A stretch of 57,020 bases of DNA from an uncultured Gammaproteobacteria bacterium (GTDB lineage Bacteria > Pseudomonadota > Gammaproteobacteria > PS1 > Pseudothioglobaceae). The notes under the pieces were generated by a model. That model saw nothing but the letters and a program-made list of their open reading frames with translations, did no database searches and was not told where the DNA came from. The translations under genes were made by a program, and so were the position numbers. Positions within the stretch are counted from its first letter, which is position 1. Each line of letters opens with the position of its first letter. Where the stretch lies: the NCBI GenBank assembly GCA_902509905.1, contig CABWZI010000011.1, positions 1-57,020 of the forward strand. Reading direction: 5' to 3'. This document shows positions 51,697 through 57,020 of this stretch, one piece after another.

Positions 51697-52416
51697 TTAA
51701 GGGCTCCAAAAAATATCGAGACCTTGCTCTAGAAAAGCATAGATTGGCATCTTGCTCGAATCCCTGATACTCATCGCTTCCTCAAGCGTATGCAGCTTGG
51801 CGGAACCATTTAGATGCAGAATAACCCTCTTAGCCTCGAAAATAGATTTTGCAGTTAGGCTAATCCGTTCATGTGGCGCCGTTTTAGGAGTTGTTGCAAC
51901 AAAGTGACTCTTTGTATTTAAGTCCATACCAATCGGTAACTCTTCTGAGCATGGAAAGAGTGATGCTGTATGGCCATCTGCACCCATCCCTAAAATAATG
52001 AGGTCAAAAGGCATAGCAATACCCTTCAGAGCGTCTTCGCTCAATAAAGCACCCTTCTTTGCACTTTTGGCATCATTTTTAAGGGGGATAAAATTAACCT
52101 TTGCTGCTTTGTTTTTTATGAAGTGCGTTTTAACTAGCAGTTCATTACTATCCTTGTGGTCAGAGTCAACCCAACGATCATCAACAAGAGTCAGGTCTAC
52201 TTTAGACCAATCTATATTTAAAAGGGATAATTCTTCAAACAGCGGCTTGGGGGTGCTTCCTCCAGAAACCGCAAGACTGGCGCGTCCTCTCTCTTCAATT
52301 GCCTCGATTAAAATTTCACCGATGTTTTGACTCAGATCAAACACCAAAGATTCGCTACTATTGGTACTATAAAAACCAACGTGCTCTGGCAAAAAATAAG
52401 TTTTACTACTCCTCAT
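51697..52416 (-). CDS. pgl: 6-phosphogluconolactonase
   Basis: About 239 residues from ATG 52416. SLAVSGGSTPKPLF near residue 42, DLTLVDDRWVD near 70 and LGMGADGHTASLFP near 145 are the DevB/pgl motifs. It hydrolyses 6-phosphogluconolactone. In the original gene order its ATG overlaps the zwf stop codon (TAG 52408-52406) by a few bases. A deletion in zwf has joined zwf's frame to it, so a 649-residue open frame now exists. Confidence 0.9.
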   Translation of the reverse strand: MRSSKTYFLPEHVGFYSTNSSESLVFDLSQNIGEILIEAIEERGRASLAVSGGSTPKPLFEELSLLNIDWSKVDLTLVDDRWVDSDHKDSNELLVKTHFIKNKAAKVNFIPLKNDAKSAKKGALLSEDALKGIAMPFDLIILGMGADGHTASLFPCSEELPIGMDLNTKSHFVATTPKTAPHERISLTAKSIFEAKRVILHLNGSAKLHTLEEAMSIRDSSKMPIYAFLEQGLDIFWSP

Positions 52417-53646
52417 GCCAGATATGCCCGTTTCTTGAAATGAGCTCTTCGCTCTTATCTGGACCATTACTTCCAGAACTGTAATAGTAAAGCTCCTGAT
52501 TTGATTTGCTAGCAGCATCCAAGGTCTCATCGCACCATTTCCATGCCAATTCGACCTCTTCTCATTAAAAATATAGTGACCATCAGACTTAAAGTGAACT
52601 ACAATCTGTGTTGTCTTTGAGGCCATCCTTTTCCCGGTTCTTAGGTAGAAAGGAACTCCCAGCCATCGCCAGTTTTGAATTTCAGCTTTGAGGGCAACAA
52701 AAGTCTCAGTAATACTATCTTGATTTGCGCCATCCTCATGAATATAACCTGGCGCCTTAACCCCATCAATTTCGCCGTCAGTATATTGCGCTGCAACGAA
52801 GTTAGACGAGATACTGTCTTTATCAAGCGATTTTAATGCTTCCAAGACCTTTACCTTTTCTGATCGGATACTCTGGTCATCAAGCCTGTTTGGTGGCTCC
52901 ATCGCGATCAGGCACAATAACTGCAGAAGATGACTTTGCACCATGTCCCTGAGCTGCCCCATCCCATCGAAATAACCCCATCGATCTTCAATTCCAACGG
53001 ACTCTGCCGCCGTTATCTCAACGTACTCTATTCCTTTGCTATTCCATTGACTTGAAAACAGCGAGTTTGCAAACCTAAGAGTGATTAAGTTTTGAACTGT
53101 TTCCTTTCCTAAGTAATGATCAATACGATAGATCTGCGACTCATCAAAATGCCTCGTGAGTTTTTCATTAATCTCATTCGAGGTATCCAAATCATAGCCA
53201 ATCGGTTTTTCAACAACAATTCTACAATCAGGAGTAATCAAATTTGACTCTTTAAGACCATCACAGACCGTTTCAAAAAGGCTAGGTGAAATAGCTAAAT
53301 AGTAAGCCACAGGCTTTGCCCAATCACTGAGCTTTTGGCTGAGGTCTTTATAGCTTTCGTTTTTTGATAAATCACATCTGCAGTAGCTGAAGCGCTCTAC
53401 TAGTCGAGAAACCGCTACTGGATTTAAGTATTCAGGAATAACAAACTCATTAAGCGCTTTATTGACTTCATCTTTTATATCTTTATCTGAAATATCCTTT
53501 CTTCCAACACCTAAAATTTGCAAGGAATCGCTCAGCATATTATCTCTTTCGAGGTAATACCAGGCTGGAATAAGCTTACGAATTGAAAGATCCCCTAGGA
53601 CTCCAAAGAGAACAAAGCTGTCAATTTTTTTTAATGATTCAGACAA
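52406..53646 (-). pseudogene. zwf: Glucose-6-phosphate dehydrogenase, internal deletion with frameshift
   Basis: The first about 361 codons are a normal G6PDH: GVLGDLSIRKLIPAWYYL near residue 14, RIDHYLGKETVQNL near 170, YLRTGKRMASKTTQIVVHFK near 335. After IFNE the frame becomes meaningless. Another frame from 52561 gives EEVELAWKWCDETLDAA and ends NGHIWHEE at TAG 52408, the true family C-terminus. Compared with E. coli Zwf from memory, about 77 codons are missing, and the deletion length must be 1 mod 3 (about 230-240 bases). The remaining protein probably lacks activity. An assembly error is possible. Confidence 0.88.
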
Positions 53647-53647
53647 G

Positions 53648-55096
53648 TCAGTATGCTCCTATATTGTAATCCTTTTTCTGAATCCATTCGTTATGGAAAA
53701 ACTCCCCTCTTTTTCCATCAACCCTCTCGTAAGTGTGCGCACCAAAGTAATCCCTTTGAGCTTGAAGCAGGTTTGCTGGCAAGCGAGCGTTTCTGTAGCC
53801 ATCAAAGTACGAAAGGGAAGAGGTCATTGCTGGGATGGATATACCATTTGAAATAGCAATAGATACCACCCTTCTCCATCCCTCTTGCGATTTATTAATC
53901 TTGTCCTTGAAAAATGGATCTAAGAGTAAATTTTTAATGTCTGAGTTTCTATCGTAAGCATCCTTTATCTTTGATAGGAAGACTGATCTGATGATGCATC
54001 CACCTCTCCACATGAGAGCAATTGCACCATAATTGAGGCTCCAATCAAACTCTTTAGCGGCTCTGGATAGCAGTATATATCCTTGAGCATAAGAAACCAT
54101 TTTTGAAGCATAAAGCGCGTCATGGATGTCTTTAAGGACTTGCTCTCTGTCTCCATCAAACTTAATGGATGGACCATCAAACATGGTTGATGCCTCCATC
54201 CTCTCATCTTTTCTTGATGAAAGATACCTAGCAAATACAGCCTCACCAATTAGAGTGAGTGGGGCGCCAAGCTCCAGCGCTACGGCAGCGGTCCACTTAC
54301 CGGTCCCCTTTTCTCCAGCAGTATCAAGAATATTGTCTATTAAATAGCTCCCATCCTTCTCTTTAAATTTAAGGATGTCGGCAGTAATTTCGATGAGATA
54401 GCTGTTGAGCTCTCCCTTATTCCATTTTTTGAAGACTTTGTGCATTTCATCATTAGTCATGCCCAAAACGTCTTTCATGATTTCATAGGCTTCACAAATA
54501 AGCTGCATATCACCGTACTCGATGCCGTTATGAACCATCTTAACGAAGTGTCCAGAGCCTCCTTCCCCTATCCAATCACAGCATGGCTCATTATCACCAA
54601 CTTTGGCAGATATGTTTTGAAAGATTTCCTTGACCTCAGGCCAGGCAGAGGCTGAGCCTCCTGGCATAATAGATGGGCCCTTTAACGCGCCTTCTTCTCC
54701 ACCAGAGACACCTGCACCAACAAACTGAAATCCCTTAGATTCTAACTCCTCAGTTCTTCTTGATGTGTCTGGGTAATGAGAGTTTCCACCATCAATAATG
54801 ATGTCACCCTGATCAAGGAGCGGAATCAGTTTTTGAATGTAATCATCAACAACCGAACCTGCAACAACCATAAGCATAATTTTGCGAGGCGGTTTGATTG
54901 AGTTTACAAAATCATCAAGACTCTCAAATCCAATAATCTTATTGTATTTTGCTCTATTGTTAACAATATTATCTATTTGCGGAGTGGTGCGGTTATGGAC
55001 AGCCACAGTGTACCCATTACTCTCCATATTTAAAGCCAGGCTCGACCCCATTACACCAAGGCCTATAAGGCCAATATCTGCATTGATATTATTCAT
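53648..55096 (-). CDS. gnd: 6-phosphogluconate dehydrogenase
   Basis: 482 residues. The NADP motif GLIGLGVMGSSLALN is at the N-terminus. VGAGVSGGEEGALKGPSIMPG near residue 128, KMVHNGIEYGDMQLI near 185 and GEKGTGKWTAAVALELGAPL near 260 mark the family. It decarboxylates 6-phosphogluconate. It begins the operon that continues into zwf and pgl, with one base between it and zwf. A repeat cluster upstream may regulate it. Confidence 0.96.
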   Translation of the reverse strand: MNNINADIGLIGLGVMGSSLALNMESNGYTVAVHNRTTPQIDNIVNNRAKYNKIIGFESLDDFVNSIKPPRKIMLMVVAGSVVDDYIQKLIPLLDQGDIIIDGGNSHYPDTSRRTEELESKGFQFVGAGVSGGEEGALKGPSIMPGGSASAWPEVKEIFQNISAKVGDNEPCCDWIGEGGSGHFVKMVHNGIEYGDMQLICEAYEIMKDVLGMTNDEMHKVFKKWNKGELNSYLIEITADILKFKEKDGSYLIDNILDTAGEKGTGKWTAAVALELGAPLTLIGEAVFARYLSSRKDERMEASTMFDGPSIKFDGDREQVLKDIHDALYASKMVSYAQGYILLSRAAKEFDWSLNYGAIALMWRGGCIIRSVFLSKIKDAYDRNSDIKNLLLDPFFKDKINKSQEGWRRVVSIAISNGISIPAMTSSLSYFDGYRNARLPANLLQAQRDYFGAHTYERVDGKRGEFFHNEWIQKKDYNIGAY

Positions 55097-55170
55097 AGTT
55101 TACAACAACAATATTGTCAATAGAAAACCTAAAAACGAAGCAAAGTTTAAACTAAAGATTTTTTGATATT

Positions 55171-55200
55171 GTGTCAAAGTGTTGCAAAGTGTGTTGCAAA
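55171..55200. promoter_or_regulatory. Direct-repeat cluster between gnd and the beta-glucosidase gene
   Basis: On the + strand GTGTCAAA (55171-55178) is followed by GTGTTGCAAA at 55179-55188 and 55191-55200, twelve bases apart. It lies 75-104 bases before the gnd start codon. It could bind a regulator of the sugar operon; a TTGACA (minus strand) nearer the start of gnd is a possible -35 box. Confidence 0.45.
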
Positions 55201-55227
55201 AAATTTAACTCAATAATCTCCAAAAAC

Positions 55228-56694
55228 CTACAAAAGACCTTTTTTACGCGCACCTAAGAACTCTTGAAATTTTATTGCGCTTTGTTTTAGAGTTCTTTCC
55301 TGGGTCTCATAATCAACATAAACAATTCCGAATCTCATCTTGTATCCTTCAGCCCATTCAAAATTATCCATTAAACTCCATGCAAAGTATCCTCTCACAT
55401 CAACTCCCATTTTAATAGCTTCGTGAACCATGAGTAAATGGTTTTGATAATAACGATAACGCTGCTCATCATCCACAACACCATCCACAATATGATCATC
55501 AACGGCTGCACCATTCTCAGTAATGTAGACAGGAGGAAGCTTATAAATGCTATTTAGGTCGGTTAATAGCTTTAATAGTGCTTCAGGATGAACTTCCCAG
55601 CCAATATGAGTTCTTTCGACCTCTTGAAGCTCAACACTCAAGTAATGGCTCTCTTTTTGGTTCATAAGTTTTTGGAGCTGCTCTGCTTTAGTTTCATCCT
55701 CTAAAACATCATCTGACTCCAAAATACGAATTTCAGCACGCTCAAGTTTCTTCAAAATCGTATCTGAGACTTTTCCTTGCCTCCCATTGGTAACCATACT
55801 TCTTGAATAAAAATTAACGCCTAGGAAATCAATTTTTTCACTAATAATAGCCATGTCATTGTCTTCAATTATCGGCATATAGTTGTTAAAGTGCTGGAAG
55901 ACTGAACTAGGATACTTTCCTTCCATTAAGGGCTTGATAAACCAATGAGTGTGCTCATCATCTGCAAATTGTGCGGCTTCAATAGAAGACTCATCAACTG
56001 GATAGTTGGGTGTAAAGTTTAAAACGATTCCATGCTGCGATTTTTTGGCATTTTTTCTTAAAATAGGCATAGCCATACCATGAGCTAGTAATAAGTTATG
56101 ACAAGCCAGAAAGCCAGAAGCCTCATCTGCAATACCGGGTGCATGTATACCATATCGATAGCCATGAAATGCACTACACCATGGCTCATTCAGAGTGACA
56201 TAAAAACTAATTCTATCGCCAAAGTATTGACTGACCACACCAGCATATTCAGCAAATTTAACCGCAGTTTCACGATTTAGCCAACCACCCTTATCTTCAA
56301 GATATTGAGGTAAGTCCCAGTGATAAAGAGTTGCCATGACTGTTATATTTTTTTTCTCTAGCGCAGTAATTAGTCTGTCATAAAAATCCAATCCTTTTTG
56401 ATTAACGCCTCCATCCTCTTTAATAATTCTTGGCCAGGCAATGGATAACCGATAGGCATCCACATTAAGAGAAGCGATGAGATCGACATCCTGCTCATAT
56501 AAGTTGTAATGATTGCAGGCAACATCACCATTATGTTGCTTATAAACCATTCCTGGTGTTGCGCAAAAAGTATCCCATATTGAGTCACAACGCTCATCAA
56601 CATTTGTCGCACCCTCAATTTGATAAGACGCTGTGGCAACTCCAAAAATAAATTCTGGATTGTTAAGTTTTGAATCTTTTGGAAATTTATACAT
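55228..56694 (-). CDS. Beta-glucosidase, glycoside hydrolase family 1
   Basis: 488 residues. The acid/base glutamate is in VTLNEPWCSAFHGY near residue 165 and the nucleophile in PVYITENGAAVDD near 395. GVATASYQIEGATN near 19 and the C-terminal YFAWSLMDNFEWAEGY are also family marks. It cleaves beta-glucosides to glucose, which glk would phosphorylate. It follows the sugar-ABC ATPase gene, so uptake and cleavage are linked. Confidence 0.95.
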   Translation of the reverse strand: MYKFPKDSKLNNPEFIFGVATASYQIEGATNVDERCDSIWDTFCATPGMVYKQHNGDVACNHYNLYEQDVDLIASLNVDAYRLSIAWPRIIKEDGGVNQKGLDFYDRLITALEKKNITVMATLYHWDLPQYLEDKGGWLNRETAVKFAEYAGVVSQYFGDRISFYVTLNEPWCSAFHGYRYGIHAPGIADEASGFLACHNLLLAHGMAMPILRKNAKKSQHGIVLNFTPNYPVDESSIEAAQFADDEHTHWFIKPLMEGKYPSSVFQHFNNYMPIIEDNDMAIISEKIDFLGVNFYSRSMVTNGRQGKVSDTILKKLERAEIRILESDDVLEDETKAEQLQKLMNQKESHYLSVELQEVERTHIGWEVHPEALLKLLTDLNSIYKLPPVYITENGAAVDDHIVDGVVDDEQRYRYYQNHLLMVHEAIKMGVDVRGYFAWSLMDNFEWAEGYKMRFGIVYVDYETQERTLKQSAIKFQEFLGARKKGLL

Positions 56695-56714
56695 TGTTTA
56701 AATACCTATATTTA

Positions 56715-57020
56715 TTAAAGTCTATCTTCACTATCTAAATCAAAAATAGATGAGTGTAATGGATCAAAGCCTACTCTTAGAGAGTCACCACTATTTATAG
56801 AGGAATTACCATCGACAATAAAGTGGAACTCCTGTCCACCAATCTGTGACCATACTAAGGTATCAGCACCCATTGGCTCAACGACCTCGGCCTCTAAATT
56901 AAATTTAACTGGCAACTTTTCAGCTTCATCTCCAACCACTACACTTTCAGGACGAACGCCTAACCAAATTTGTCTCTCTTCCTTAATACTTTCTTTAAAC
57001 TTATAATTACTTAAATCTGG
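56715..57020 (-). CDS. Sugar ABC transporter ATPase (MalK/UgpC type), C-terminal part
   Basis: The frame is open to the window end, so the N-terminal cassette lies outside. The part seen is the C-terminal regulatory TOBE/OB-fold: IWLGVRPESV, EVVEPMGADTLVWSQIGGQE, SLRVGFDPLHSSIFD. Such ATPases drive uptake of di- or oligosaccharides. It lies 20 bases before the beta-glucosidase gene. Confidence 0.85.
   Translation of the reverse strand, partial: PDLSNYKFKESIKEERQIWLGVRPESVVVGDEAEKLPVKFNLEAEVVEPMGADTLVWSQIGGQEFHFIVDGNSSINSGDSLRVGFDPLHSSIFDLDSEDRL

Noticed and set aside
51697-53646. Genuine G6PDH-lactonase domain fusion
   Set aside because: The middle of the long frame does not match either family, while the real G6PDH C-terminus and its stop are in another frame and pgl has its own start.

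Overview
The window looks like part of a low-GC marine gammaproteobacterial chromosome. A SUP05/Arctic96BD-19 ('Candidatus Thioglobus')-type host is my best guess. It rests on the complete iscRSUA-hscBA-fdx operon, the marine-type sortase pair and the AT-rich composition, not on a database match. The window has three blocks.

(1) 1-5051: end of a CocE/NonD-type hydrolase and an oligopeptide-type ABC transporter (two permeases and one fused double ATPase) on the + strand. By eye the GC is higher here than in the rest. A 111-bp tandem duplication lies at the start of the first permease gene.

(2) 5052-31363: a 26.3-kb integrated element. It is bounded by an exact 20-bp direct repeat of the 3' end of a tRNA-Ser(GGA) gene. 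A P4-type tyrosine integrase lies next to the intact tRNA, and near-identical 19-bp CTACTCA-N5-CTACTCA sites lie just inside both ends. Cargo: a Sel1/coiled-coil cluster; a defence-like block (C5 DNA methyltransferase, Sau3AI/MutH-type endonuclease, a second PD-(D/E)XK-like protein, and a nuclease/coiled-coil/HEPN-like protein); an operon of small membrane proteins; a class GN-type sortase with its VIT-vWA target and an overlooked 40-residue membrane ORF; an AlpA-like regulator with a replication-type protein; an SF1 helicase with a Vsr-like nuclease tail; a membrane-anchored YqaJ-type nuclease and an annealing-type protein; a MORN/YwqK protein; and a cluster of secreted paralogues around another nuclease-like ORF. 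Several cargo genes have a -10-like box only about 5-8 bases before the start codon, which suggests leaderless transcripts. The element is unusually rich in nuclease-fold proteins.

(3) 31344-57020: conserved chromosome. metG with the tRNA, mrp, the isc operon, cysE, a lipid A acyltransferase, a TolC-type protein, aroK, ilvE, an M48 protease, rsgA (interrupted by one in-frame TAA), slyD-like, hemH and a sugar cluster (glk, cupin, pgl, zwf, gnd, GH1 beta-glucosidase, sugar-ABC ATPase). The long 51697-53646 reading frame is not a genuine domain fusion. zwf has an internal deletion of about 230-240 bases with a frameshift that runs into pgl; the true zwf C-terminus is still readable in another frame.

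If island excision restores the old arrangement, the peptide transporter, tRNA-Ser and metG would be neighbours. The two broken core genes (rsgA, zwf) need checking against raw reads before any metabolic conclusion.
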